Part shown: one piece after another, positions 1 through 11,875 of the stretch
How positions within the stretch are numbered: the stretch's first letter is position 1
How the letters are laid out: each line of letters begins with the position of its first letter
From: Rhodocollybia butyracea
Lineage: Eukaryota > Basidiomycota > Agaricomycetes > Agaricales > Omphalotaceae
Assembly (NCBI GenBank): GCA_015501585.1
Contig: JADNRY010000147.1
Coordinates: forward strand, 1 to 64,000
Reading direction: 5' to 3'
DNA: 64,000 bases
Translations under genes and position numbers: made by a program
The notes under the pieces: generated by a model
Seen by the model: only the letters and a program-made list of their open reading frames with translations
What the model was told of the DNA's origin: nothing
Database searches by the model: none

Positions 1-535
1 ACTACGGGAAGGAAAAACAATGGATTTGATTGTCCAAAACACAATCTAAATGATTGTCTTACACTCATATTGATTGTCTGAACCATTCTTAATGATTGTC
101 CAGTTTACTCAAAAAGATTGTCTTATACCTTTATATTTATTGTCTGAACCAATCTTATTGATTGTCCAGTTTACTCAAAAAGATTGTCTTATACTTTTAT
201 ATTGATTGTCTGAACCAATCTTAATGATTGTCTAAATTACTCTTATAGGTTGTCTGAACTACTTTCAATGATTGTCCTAACCTTTCAATATGATAGTCTG
301 AACCACTCTATATAACAGTTCAGGACTATCTAAATGATTGTCAAAAACACTCCAAATGATGGTATGAAACACTCAAATTGACTGTTCAGAACACTCAATA
401 TGATTGTTTTTGGAAATGGGTCACAGTGTCTCGAGACAATCATTTGGATTGTCCAGCAATCACTTTGAGTCCTTGGAACAATCATTTGAACTAATCATTC
501 TGAGTGTGTGTAGCAATCATTTGGGGTGTCTTACA
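1..535. repeat. Left subterminal repeat array of CACTA element 1
   Basis: Some twenty to thirty degenerate copies of a 10-15 bp motif around (A/T)ATGATTGTCT, spaced about 20-25 bp, mostly in one orientation and then with reversed copies (AGACAATCAT) after about 430. In CACTA elements such arrays bind the element-encoded DNA-binding protein. A near-identical array lies at 37723-38230. Confidence 0.8.
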
Positions 536-2885
536 GCATCACTTTTGATGATTTTCAAGTGCTTTCCAAGCATCTTTATAGTAGTAAAAGTATATTTAAT
601 ACATATAGATTCTACCCTACCGTTCTACACAAGAGGTCAGAAGAGGGCAACTTATCTTGGATTTTGGGAAAGCATGTACAACGAAGAGAGCGAGCATACC
701 AAGATCAACTGTGTTAGGACGTGATAAGCTAATCACTGTAGGCGTAGGCGAAGCAAAAAATAACTTATCTTGATGTTGAATGGTAACGAGCCATCAAGAT
801 GCACGGAACAACCACACTGAAAGAGGAAGATTGAAAAAAAAAGGTATGCGGAGCTTACCATTTAACAGGCGAATCATGGGTCGTGCAGGCCATAACAAGG
901 GGCTAGAATTGAGGCTAGCTGGAAGACTGTTACTTTCGTTGACGTGGGGGAAGACTAAAGCTTGAGTTCAATGGCCTACCTAGGAAGTCACTGAGCAATA
1001 CTTGGAAAACTAACAAGAGCAAGCGTGCGCGTCAGCTCAGAAGCGGCGAATGTAGCAATCGACGAAACACGCGCACGCATCAGCACGGAACCAGCGAATG
1101 TAGCAATTGACAAATCGTTGGACGGATTACAATGGCGTCCGGCATGGCCGCTGGTGAGAATGGGGGTCGTGATTAGCGGCAACGTACACATACTAGGAAT
1201 TGACTCAATAATTGCCATACAACGGTGTTGGCCTAGCGCTTGACTCTAGTCTCTAGTTGACAAGACAACGTACTGGGCTCCGAGGGGAGGCCAGGTGTTG
1301 AGGCGAGGGACTAGATGGTGACGGGGGAAGAAACGTTCATCGCCTCCAAATCTAGCGACGGCTGGCGGTGGGTGTCCTTACAACGGCGGTGATATCTCCT
1401 TGGCAAGGTGTGTTAGGCGGCGAGGCGGATGCAGACCCAAGGTAGAAATCCATACGATGGCTGAGGGTCCTCACGATGGTGGCTGGAAGACAATCCAGCC
1501 ACCAGCGGAGTTCACCAGCACTGGAGGAAAGAAAGGGACTGGTGAGCGAGGGACAAGATAATTTAAAGTGACCCACGCACCTTCGAGTGGGAGGTTGCAT
1601 CAATACTGGTCTGGGCGGTCATGCTGTGGAGAGAAAGGGAGGCGTCAAGTTGTGTTGGATGGTCGCGGCCTTGTATCGTTGATAGCTGTGGTTAAAAGTA
1701 CCTAACGAATATCCTGTTGTTGCAAGCCTGCCATAGAGAAGCTCGAGTAAAGGCCACCGCAATGTTCAAAACTTGAAGACCGCTTCTATTCCCAGTATGC
1801 GGCGAAAAGGATTGCAGAGAGGGCCGGGCGTTACATTAAGAGATTTATATGCGTCATGAAGTTGCAGGTATCCAGCGGTTGCGTTGATGGGTAAGGGAAG
1901 GAACGGCGTACATTGGTGGTGTTGGTGCTGCGGTAAGTTCAACTGACGTGACCATGTGATCTGTCAATCTCGTTCCGTTCATTCCGATCATCCCGCCTGT
2001 CATCATCCCGCTTGTCCCGGATTTTTCGTATGCACACAATGTACACTATCAGAAGCAAGATTAAAAAATTCTTGGTAGATAAACTGGCTGTACCATTGAG
2101 GTAAAGGTTAACCGGCGCGCTCCCATTGAGAAACAGCCGGATTCCATGCTCCACATATTGCGCGGAGACGGAAAATGGAAAGTACAAGTCGTCCAAGTCA
2201 GGCTTGGACAGTCATTATGTCCGAGTTGGGCTATTTCACTCTGAGTCAGTCTATAGGCTTCTGTAGGCTATTGTAGCGACGAACGAGTCTGTAATTGCAA
2301 ATAAATTACCTTTGTTGTGATATTTTCAGATCAACGCTCAGGCTCACGCGCTCACGTGTAAAATTGTACAGTCTACTTTACCACCATCTCAAGGCCTCAT
2401 CAACGACTCAGACCATTTAGACTGTCTGAGCGGCTGGTGACTCAAACTCCCAGTTTCCCGGATTCTCTGATTGCGCCCGGCATATGTGCTCCGGGCATCT
2501 GGCTCAGCAGCTGATACGGTAGGTAGCCCAAACTACTTGGCTCACAGCCACCTTGCCAGATACAAAGGATGGGAATGGGGATTTTATGGGCGCGTTAGCA
2601 ACAATATTATTTCCTAACAATGGGTACTTCGTAGACGAAACCAATGTTATCGAGTGCAGAGTCAGCAGCATTTGATGTCATATAGAGCTCCCGTTGTGGT
2701 CCGGACGGAGTACATCCTATTGGCCCAGGGGTCTGTCCTGAGACGAATTGACTTATTGCTGATCAACTTCTGACCTTTGATACTCAACAATCTAGATACA
2801 TTTTGGATATATACAGACGTCCTCTGTCACTGCGGCACCTACACGTGATGAGCCTTCTCACTTATGAATTACTCATTCAACAATT

Positions 2886-4634
2886 TTGATGTACAACAAC
2901 TCCGAGGTACTTACAGCAACTAGACATGCACTACCTTTGATTCCAAAGCCTGTTTCACAAAAGGAGACTTCTAAGAACTTGAGTACAAACCGTTCCGAGC
3001 GAGCCAAGACCACCAGATCGACTCCACCACTTCCAAAAATTATTACTCCAGCGCCTCAGCAACCGCACAAAGTGTCTCACCGCAAGTTTCATTTTACTGA
3101 CAAGTCTACTATGCTCCCAGGTGTTCCCAGAGCTTCGGGAAATTCCTAGGAGGTTCTGGGGATGTTACAATGATGATCAATATTGAGTCAATGAAGTGTT
3201 CCACTAAGCCTGAAGAAGCGCCAGAATTAATTCGTGAGCCCCAACCTGGACTGGATACTTTGAATATCACCACATGCGAGCCCATTATTCAATATGATGT
3301 TCCCGAGAGCCATGGACACCAGATCGACTCCACCGTCTCGGAAAATTACTTTCCCAGCGTTGGAGCAACCTAGCACAGTGCATCAGCAACAAGTTCAAGC
3401 TTCTTGAGCCTACAGTGATCCTAGATGTCCCTACTGCCTCGGAAACCTTCCTGGGAGGTTCTAGAGATGTGAGGAAGATGGATATGGAGTCGACATTGAG
3501 TTCCGAGACAGCTAAGTGTTATTTTACTTTGGATGTGCAAAGGCTAGCTGGCAATCATTCTGTTTGATCTGAGACAGTGCCCAAGTTTAATCCCCAGCCA
3601 CCAAGACTTTTGTTGGAGGATATGCGCACCAAATGCGAATCCAACCCGAGTACTGAAGCTATGATATCAGCTACGTGCAATTCTGCTAATTTCATTCATG
3701 ATTCTACTGTGTTGTCTTCTCCAGCTGCTATTGTTTGACTACTGCAACTGGTGTAGGAGGGTACAATGTCCTCTAGCACTTCCTATCACCCCCCGAGTCG
3801 ACAGACATTGGATACCATTGTGTTTCGAGATGCTACACTTGTCCCTAGTGTTGTCAAAATTGCTAAGTTGTGCTTTGGATCGTTCTGTGTGTGGTTCTTT
3901 GACTCAAATTCAGATTTTGATACCGGATGGGTAAGAACTCGTCCACGGCCTCAACCACCACCAAGGATCATTGCTCCAGCATACCACCAGCCCAGCAATG
4001 TGTCCCAGCGCAAATCCCGGATTATTGACAGGTCTAGTATGATCCTAGCCGCCCAAGAGCTCCGGAAAATTTTGTACAATATATTAAGAATGTTACAACA
4101 AGAGTTATCGAGTCGACAAAGCGTTCCGATGACCCTGAGTATCACTCCACCCACATGTGCAAGAGATAGCTCACGCTAGTTTGATTTTACTTGGAGGAGA
4201 TATTCCACTCACAGCTGCTTTGTTGCAGTCCCTCAAGTTTAATTCCAAATCATCGAGACTCCGGCTGGAGAATGCACATACAGAGCGAGATTATGATCCC
4301 ACTCAGGATATCAGACCGGCTAAGTATTATTCTGTTAGCCCAATTCATGATTTTACACCATCATCTATAGGTGCTTTCAACCCTCAAGAGCGTTTGAGTG
4401 CAACGATGCTATTCCCCCCGGAAATATCTCTTCATTGTGACTGTTGTAGGTGTCAAATGCATGCCCCACGCACTAACGCCTCACCCTCTGGATCGTCGGA
4501 TTGTGTATTCTGTCATTGTACAAGACTTTGTGCTAGTCCCTAGCTGTGTTGCAACAATTGCTGAGTTTTTATTTGATTATTCCGTGTACATATTCTGTGA
4601 CATTTATTTAGGAGCATTTTGCCCATACAACTAG
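2886..4634 (+). pseudogene. Degenerate tandemly duplicated coding-like region, unknown function
   Basis: Several short open frames (2886-3149, 3170-3373, 3766-4179, 4157-4543) encode related proline-rich peptides. The motif VSHRK, followed by a D-x-S-x-M pattern, recurs as VSQRK near 4000, and the phrase for 'RSTPP' with its DNA context recurs about 300 bp apart (around 3012 and 3316). This suggests an old gene segment duplicated in tandem and then decayed by frameshifts. I recognise no family. It lies in the interior of CACTA element 1, so it may be cargo or a remnant of an element gene. Low confidence that any of it is expressed. Confidence 0.3.
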
Positions 4635-5414
4635 TCCGTGTGGTGTGTGACCACTGTGTTATCTCGAATTTATTTGCCTTGACCAATGTCCTTTGCTTCC
4701 ACTTCTCATAATCAATCTACAGCTCTTTGCATTTAAGTATGCAAAGCAGTGCACTTGTTTGCATATAGAACAATTGCCTGGGTAGCCGTGCATAACTTGG
4801 ATTTGAAACTTTCTAGAGCCTTAGACATTGTCAGACGCTTCCATTTGGCCACCATTATAATTAGAACTCTCAGTAGATGAACCAGAGAAATTATACTTCC
4901 AAGAACGCCCCAATACTCAAAGCTCGGCATAACCGACTGAGCAAGCGCTGAGACATCCATCCACACCATGTTGAACACTATACCATTGAAATTTCCACGC
5001 CCGAGAACAGAATCCAAAGTTTTTCATCACAACGCAGGGTTTGGTATAAACACCAACAAACTCTCTGTTCTTGTGTATTTCAAGCAAGTTGCCCCGCAGA
5101 GATTTTGCTATATGCGGCTCTGGTCTACTTGTGCTTGGAGTGGTTTGTCGCAGACGGTGTCAGGCGGTCTTGACCAGCAAGGGTGCATTATAGTCCTATC
5201 TCAGACTCACTATTCCCCTACACTCAATATACATTCTGTCAACATTCTGTAGAGATCGGAAACATAAGACATTTAGAAAAACATCTGAGGAAGTGTGTGG
5301 ATCTGTATAAGAAATCGAAACACCATCTTCTTCTGCACATCACTTATAAAGGTGTACAGATGTTGCATGGGTGGACTCATGTGTCCTCTTTTTGGAAAAA
5401 CTGATACCCCACAG

Positions 5415-6324
5415 TAATGCACAAAAAGTCCGGTTCGGTCCGGTTTGCAGTAAATCATTGAGGACCGAGGACCGAACTTCTGGTCCGGTTCAGAAAATTT
5501 GCGGACGAAAAGACTGGACCTCCGTCCGGTTCGGGTTCTGGATGCGTCCGGACTCTGAACGCGAAATTTATTGTGATTTAAATACTATTGTGAGGCGCAG
5601 AATCTCCAGTAATCTCTATTGACCCAAGCTAGCAGGAGCAATGAAGTGAATCCCTTCAGAGCGCTGGAGAACCTTACAACTGACCAGATAAATACCCAAA
5701 TGGGGGGAAGTTATACAATGGAGAGTCTGAAGCTTCAAGGTAGCCATTCTGGTTCATGCTCCCTACTGTCTACATAGCAAGTTGTCTAAAAAGTATTACA
5801 AAAGTAGCTAACCCAGCTTGAAACCTCACAAAAAATCTACACCTTCTCCATAGTAGACTACTTAGCTACATATTTAAACCGTGGACTCTGGAGTTCCTAG
5901 ATTATCCTAAAAACTGCCAAGAAACTCTGCCATAGCTTGGACAGAATTGGCACTTTAAGTTGTGAGTCAGGTACTGTTTCTGAGCTCTGATGCCAGCTTG
6001 TTTAATACCCAAACTATGTAGCAATACTAATATACGTGTCTAAGCTTAATTGTTGGTCACAGCTCACAGCCATGACTCAGTTCTCATTGCTCCTCAGGAG
6101 TGATAGAATCACTTCATATGGTCGGCAATATAGTCAGCTTGATGACACGTCCGGACGCGTCTGAATGTGTTATGAACGCGTCCCAAATCTCTGAGATTGG
6201 CCGGACGCTGGACGGGACTTCAGGTCCGGTCCGGGAAATTGCTGGACCATGAACCGGACTTTGAGTCCCGTCTCAAAAAGTTCAGTCCGGACGCAGGTTC
6301 AGGACTGAACTTTTTTGTGCACTA
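5415..6324. mobile_element. Non-autonomous hAT-like element, 910 bp, 8-bp TSD
   Basis: Left end TAATGCACAAAAAGTCCGG and right end CTTTTTTGTGCACTA are imperfect inverted repeats. The element is flanked by a perfect 8-bp direct duplication CCCCACAG (5407-5414 and 6325-6332). An 8-bp duplication and TARNG-type termini fit the hAT superfamily. The interior near both ends is rich in CCGGA/TCCGG words in inverted orientation. No transposase is visible. Confidence 0.8.
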
Positions 6325-6811
6325 CCCCACAGCACGCGGTGGAGACATTTGACTATACTGTATAATTACGACTGTAAGTTCATCGATTTGGAAAATTTGG
6401 GTCAAAATTAAATCGAAAAAAATTGGAATAATCAAAAGAAAATTACTGGCGGCTTGGGATTTTTTTGGCTGTTAGGCGTTACGTGAACCTACGGTCAAAA
6501 TTATACAGTAGATGCTAAGTCATTTGGCCCAGGTGATATACCTGGTCTAGTATGTGACATACCTCTACTGTCTCTTGAGAGTATGGCCCTATTTTTCAAG
6601 GTATGTGACATAACTCTATCACCACCAGCTTGTGCCTTTCCTCTCGTGGCATAGACCTCCCAGTGTCCACTCTTCCCACCAGGGGACTTGCCTATCACCT
6701 CTCTGAAGATTGATATGTCACCTACAGGAGGAATGTCCATACCCCTGCAGCATGATCTGCTTGAGGTTGCTATGGATAATCTTACCACACCTAATCTTTC
6801 TGTGCTCACTG

Positions 6812-7466
6812 TAAAGATGTCCACGAGTCCAAGTTATCCGCAGGTACTCGCAGGTATGTCTACCTGCGGATCCAGGTATCCGTTTCCCACGGATCCATAC
6901 AGGTCATGGGTATCGATCCAAGCAAATTTGTGCTACCTGCAAGTATTTGTGGGGAGGGCAAGAAAAAAAAAAATTCGCTCAAATAATGGCTTGAATATGC
7001 TCTCCACTATGCACTAGACCTTGTCTGAGCAGCTCATCTGTCCACATAGCATGTAGCAAGTTAGGAGTGGCTATATGCACTGTTGTACACTATACAATCA
7101 TGATGAATATAGTCCCTCTTCAACTTCAGTGACTTGTATCACTCAAGGACCACTGTTCTCTACCCACATTATACTCTATTCTACATACTAAGCACCTACT
7201 AAGTGTCTCACACTCATACCTTGCATGTAGTGGCCATTTCACTATTATTGTAAGTACTAAATACTTGCAGGTACTCACAAGTAACTTGTGAGTACCTGTG
7301 TTCACTGGGATCCGCAAGTACCCGCAAGTACCTGCGTTAAAATACCTGCAGATCCCGGTATCTGTTTCCCACCGATCCGTGCAGGTCACGGGTAGCCCCT
7401 TGGGGCCCACAGGTACCTGCGCAACAGATTCAGGTTTACCTGGATCCAGACTTGTGGACATCTTTA
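6812..7466. mobile_element. hAT-like MITE copy, GGTACCTGC-rich family
   Basis: Begins TAAAGATGTCCACGAGTCC and ends with the complement ACTTGTGGACATCTTTA. A second copy in reverse orientation is at 54615-55299, including the shared central sequence (T-run and CATGATGAATATAG-like core). Flanks share CTCACTG (left GCTCACTG, right GAGCCTCACTG), a degraded 8-bp duplication. The arms contain many GCAGGTAC/GTACCTGC palindromes able to fold into a long hairpin. Confidence 0.7.
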
Positions 7467-7984
7467 GAGCCTCACTGTCAAAGTGATTGTGCCCAGAGCA
7501 CACCGTGTTGATACAAATCTCTCTTTCCTGTACTCCTTCAGCCATATCTAGGACTTCATTCAGTGCCCTGGGTGTGCCTTGACAGTCCTAGCACTGGTAA
7601 GTCTATCTGTATCTGACCATTCCACTGTCGATTTGCTACAGCATCTAGGCTCGCTAAGTTGTAGAGCTGATGCTGGGGAATCCAAATGAATACTTTGATG
7701 TCAAACTCACGTGTCCAGTAACCAAAGAACTAATTGAAAAACTACACAGCGGCAAAGATGCTCACACCTCCGATGTGTCTCCTGTAGAACCCCTTGTCCC
7801 TCTTCTTGAATCTTTGACTCTGCAAGTGCAGAAGAGTGGAATTCATTCAGTTGTTTGTTTGTACTGTATTATCATGATGGGTACTGAATGCTGCAAGAAT
7901 AAGTGCAGAGGTATCATGTCTAAGCTAGATCCTATTTTTTCTGAGGATTGAATAAACTACCTTGCTCCACCCTGACATTAAATA

Positions 7985-8303
7985 GTCAAAATGATTGTCT
8001 TAATTCTTGGCACTCTAAATGATTGTTTGCTCAAGACAATCATGTTGACTGTCCTTAATAGTAGGCAATCCAAATGATTGTCTTAGATTAGGCACTCCAA
8101 ATGATTGCTTACTCAAGACAATCATTTTGACTGTCCTCAATACCAGGCAATCAAAATGATTGTCCTAAGTTATGGGCATTCTAAATGATTGTTTGCTCAA
8201 GACAACCAAAATGAGTGTTTGGCAAAAAAACATCTAAATGATTGTTTTTTCAAAAAATGATTGTCTCAGACAATCAAATTCATTGTTTTTCCTTCCCGTA
8301 GTG
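7985..8303. repeat. Right subterminal repeat array of CACTA element 1
   Basis: Repeats of AAATGATTGTCT and AGACAATCATTTTGA alternate up to the right terminus at 8303. This is the counterpart of the left array at 1-535 and supports 8303 as the true element end. Confidence 0.8.
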
Positions 8304-8491
8304 GGCTACTTATAAGTACCAGTCATGTTTCAGTACTGTATAATTGTGACCAGATGCCGCATAATGCATAACGGGACCCCCAAGCATGGGGCATTTTGCA
8401 ATCCATAATGCATAACAGGAGGGTCTGAGCATGGTATTTCTCAAAATGTCACAAATTTTTGCGGCGGGCCTTTGCCCCACCTATTTATTTG

Positions 8492-8580
8492 TAAGGATGG
8501 ACACAACTCCTGGTTAGATTCCGATACCTGCGGGAAACACCCATGGGAATACCTGGAAACCTGTAACCCATGGGTGCCAA
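8492..8580 (+). mobile_element. Truncated hAT-like end (TAAGGATGGACAC family)
   Basis: TAAGGATGGACACAACTCC and the following ~70 bp closely match the left end of the 12986-14504 element, including the CCCATGGGAATACCTGG words. No matching right end was found nearby, so this is either a fragment or an element whose other end has decayed into the array at 8560-9510. Confidence 0.5.
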
Positions 8581-9510
8581 CAATCATGTATGCACCTATC
8601 AAGGGAGTACAAGATGTACATAATTGTGGCCTCAGTGTTACATACATGGTGCCTATCTGTATCCTTAGTGACATATATTCAGTACATATCTGGTGCCTTG
8701 GTGTAATGGAACAGGTACCTATTTGTACCCTCCGTGTTTTATACTGGGTGCATATCTTGGGTCTTGATGGAGTGTATCTGGTACATATCTGGCGCTTGGT
8801 GTAACATGACTGATATCTATCTGTAGCCTTGGTGGACCATTTCTGATACATATCTGGTGCCTTGGTGAAACATGACCAGTACTTATGAGTAGCCTCAGTG
8901 ATACATACCTGTTACTCATCTGTACCCAATATTGTCCTGCAAGGCTCTAGATAGGCAACAAGCATAGAACATGGAGGCTGTTGATAGGTACCAGTTCAGA
9001 TGGTGCAAGATATGCAGGTACTGTATATGATCCACTCAGCTACTTCTAGGTAGTATCAAGGCACCAGATATGTACTGAATATGTTCCACCAAGGCTACAG
9101 CTAGGCACCAGGTATGTGACAACAAGGCAACATGCGTGTACTGGATATGTTCTACCAAGGCACCAGATAGCCACCAGCCTGAGGGTACTCATAGGTACCA
9201 GTTATGTTACACCAAGGCACCAGATATGTACCAGATATGCCCCACCACGGCTCCAGATACACACCAGGTATACAGCATTGCAGCAACAAATAGATATCAG
9301 TCATGTTACACCAAGGCACCAGATATATACTGGATACAGGCTACAGATAGGCACCAAATATGTACCATACATGTACTGGATATGTTCCACCAAAGCACTA
9401 TACACTGTTGTGGCTATACACATGTGCGAGATATGCTCCACCATGGCTACAGATGGCCACCAGATATGCAATATCCAGGCTAACACTAGATACCAGATTA
9501 TACTCCAGCA
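8560..9510. repeat. Inverted array of ~40-45 bp tandem repeats
   Basis: Units of the form ATATCTGGTGCCTTGGTGTAACATG repeat head-to-tail from about 8580 to 8900. Their reverse complements (CATGTTACACCAAGGCACCAGATATG) repeat from about 9055 to 9500. The two arms face each other around a short centre near 8950-9050. All open frames here simply translate the repeat, so no gene is called. The layout resembles the subterminal arrays of a DNA transposon or one large hairpin. Confidence 0.7.
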
Positions 9511-11035
9511 ATGTGCACAACTTAACATTTCTTCAACATTATTTCTTTGTTTTGTATAAATTTTACAAAAATTTATTTGGTATCACTTTGCTACACCTTT
9601 TGCATACTTTGCACACTCTTTCTATATCATTGCCCACAATTGTTTGCATAAATCATTGTCACATTCATGTACTTTTTAACATAATTCTATCATATAATTG
9701 ACAACTCATATATCCCCCATGTTGCCACATCATTAGACCCCAACTTGCAACTCAAAAATCAATAACATCCACACTTGTCCTTTGTACATTTTCTGTCAGT
9801 TCATCCAAATCTGCTAAAGTAATGATGAATATATAGATCAGTGCAGATGTCAAAGTTATCATAGTTTCCTTATCATTTATTGTGTTTAAACCCCATGTTT
9901 TTTTAATAATGCAGTACCCTCATTGTGAACAGATAGTAAATGTGTATGATATAATAGGTATAATAGTTTACAGATGTATTCCCTGTATGTGGTAATGATT
10001 ACAGTGAAATTATGCTAATCACATACATCATAGCTCCCCCACATTTAGACCAAAACTTGCCACATTTACAATGAATTAACAGTGATATTAACCATTCATA
10101 TGTTCATTATAGTTTCATTGTTCATAAAACAGCTTACATGAGCCTGTGTTGACATAACTTTAACATTTATCTTTAGCATATTTTCAAAATGTAATCACCA
10201 GCTCTTGTGATTAATTATGAAGATGCATTTGAATAATTTGAGTATTAATTGTGCTCATTTGTTCAGCATACATCCTTTGCAATTCTGGCTTGTTATAGGT
10301 AAAAACCCAGAAAGCAACTTCCAGTAAGTCAAGTGGAATTATAGGAGATGTTTTGCAAAACTTTTATGTATGTTTTTCATATATAGCGCAAAGAATGTGT
10401 GATATATAAGCATTATATATCTTTATATGCTCAGCATACATCCTTCACAATTCTGGCTCATTATTGGTAAAACCCAGAAAACAACTTTTATAGTAGATGT
10501 TTTGCATAACTTTTCTGTATGTTTCTTGTATATAGTACAAGGAATGGATGACATATAAATATTATATATCATCATATTCTCAACATACATTTCTCACAAT
10601 TCTGGCACCTTATAGGTAAAAAACCAGAAAGCAACTTCCCATAAGTTAGGTGAAATTATAGAAGATGTTTTGCATAACTTTTCTGTATCTTTTTGGTATA
10701 TTGTACTAGGAAGAGATGACATACAAGCATTTTATATTGACTTTAAGCATCATGTTTCCATCATACCTCCAGAATAACTTCTGCCCCTTGTAAATATCTA
10801 ATGACAAATCTATATATCTCAGCTTTAACATGATTTTACAATGATTTTACCAAAAGCATCAAAAATTATGTGATTCCCACTTGGTGAGATTTGCACATTT
10901 GTTCAGCATATATCACGGCAAATCACGTGAACCTGCATCCAGTGTCTGCTCCTGCTAAAACCAAGATTGGCCTATATCTCGGAAACAAGGCATTTTGAGA
11001 GAAAACTGACACCCCCCTGCCCCCCTATCAGTCAC
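9511..11035. other. AT-rich gene-free DNA with a ~155-bp tandem repeat
   Basis: No credible coding frame. From about 10260 to 10740 there are three diverged copies of a ~150-165 bp unit, each starting with a CAGCATACATCC-like word followed by AATTCTGGC and AACCCAGAAA (starts near 10262, 10431, 10575), with a weaker fourth near 10750. The remainder is low-complexity AT-rich sequence. Confidence 0.6.
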
Positions 11036-11039
11036 CTCT

Positions 11040-11260
11040 ACCTAACCCTAACCCTAGCCACTGTCCCGGAAAAAAAAACCCTAACCCTGAATCCTAACCC
11101 TAACCCCTAACTAAACCCTAACCTTAAAACAAGCAGGGGCAAGCCCCTGCACCCCAAAAATATTCTCAACCCTAACCCCTAACTCCCCAGTTTTGGCAGT
11201 GTTTTGGACAGCTCTCTAATGTTAGGGTTAGCCCAAGGGGCTAACCCTAACGAGAGCTGC
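11040..11260. repeat. Interstitial telomere-like CCCTAA tracts
   Basis: CCTAACCCTAACCCTAGCC near 11040, more CCCTAACCC runs to about 11180, and a palindrome TTAGGGTTAGCCCAAGGGGC near 11222. TTAGGG is the usual basidiomycete telomere repeat. Here it sits inside the window between other repeats, so it is interstitial: an old fusion, break-repair product or element part. Confidence 0.7.
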
Positions 11261-11875
11261 CCAAAACTGCTTAATAAGCCTATTGGGTGACTGTAACAGT
11301 AACCGTATTGGTGACCATGGTAAAGGTAGCTTTGACAATTATCGGTGACCTTTAAAAAGGGCTGACAGAATCTGATGCACCTTCCAAGTCGGAGGCTGGT
11401 ATGTTGGTTAGGACTTCTTGGAAAACCACGTTAATACACAATTTTTGCGCCTAGGCATGTAACTATACTTTTGACACACTGTGTAGTATATACAATGCAA
11501 TAAGAGAACTATATGGAGCCCAAGTGTGATAGTTGTAGCAGAAGTTTAGTATCTTAACAATAATACTTAGCTAGCCATTACAATATGCCTACAAGCGTAA
11601 TTGGAAGCCAAGCTAGCAGGGATACTTGAGGTGCCCAGAGATGTTAACACTAGGCTAGTCAACCTAGTTTCTACTCAGGCGCTTATTACTCTACAAAAGG
11701 GACGTCTTGAAGTGGGATAAGAGCTAGCTGACACACCACCCAGGGATATATTCAAAAGAGGGAAGGCAAACCTTGTACTTTAGAAACGGCTAGTTCAACC
11801 ACCTCCCAAGATATTGTAGAAGGTCAGCCAAAGGTACTTTAGAAAGGAAATACACTTATAGATACTGGGCTAAGT

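Larger units (their letters stand above)
1..8303. mobile_element. CACTA-type DNA transposon, element 1
   Basis: The window opens with ACTACGGGAAGGAAAAACAA and positions 8282-8303 are its reverse complement, ending in CCTTCCCGTAGTG. The second copy at 37723 shows the full terminus CACTACGGGAAGG, so one C lies just outside the window. CACTA termini plus dense subterminal short repeats (ATGATTGTCT type) at both ends are the hallmark of the EnSpm/CACTA superfamily. The 3-bp target duplication cannot be checked because the left flank is missing. No transposase domain was recognised inside, so this copy looks non-autonomous or gutted. Two smaller hAT-like elements (5415-6324 and 6812-7466) are nested in it. 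Confidence 0.8.

Noticed and set aside
1..535. Regularly spaced short repeats that could suggest a CRISPR array
   Set aside because: Repeats are degenerate, 10-15 bp, with overlapping spacing, lie beside a CACTA terminus in a fungal genome, and are mirrored at 7985-8303.
8441..9701. Open frames on both strands with CTRY/YQ-rich peptides
   Set aside because: They translate the inverted 40-45 bp repeat array and have no independent coding signal.
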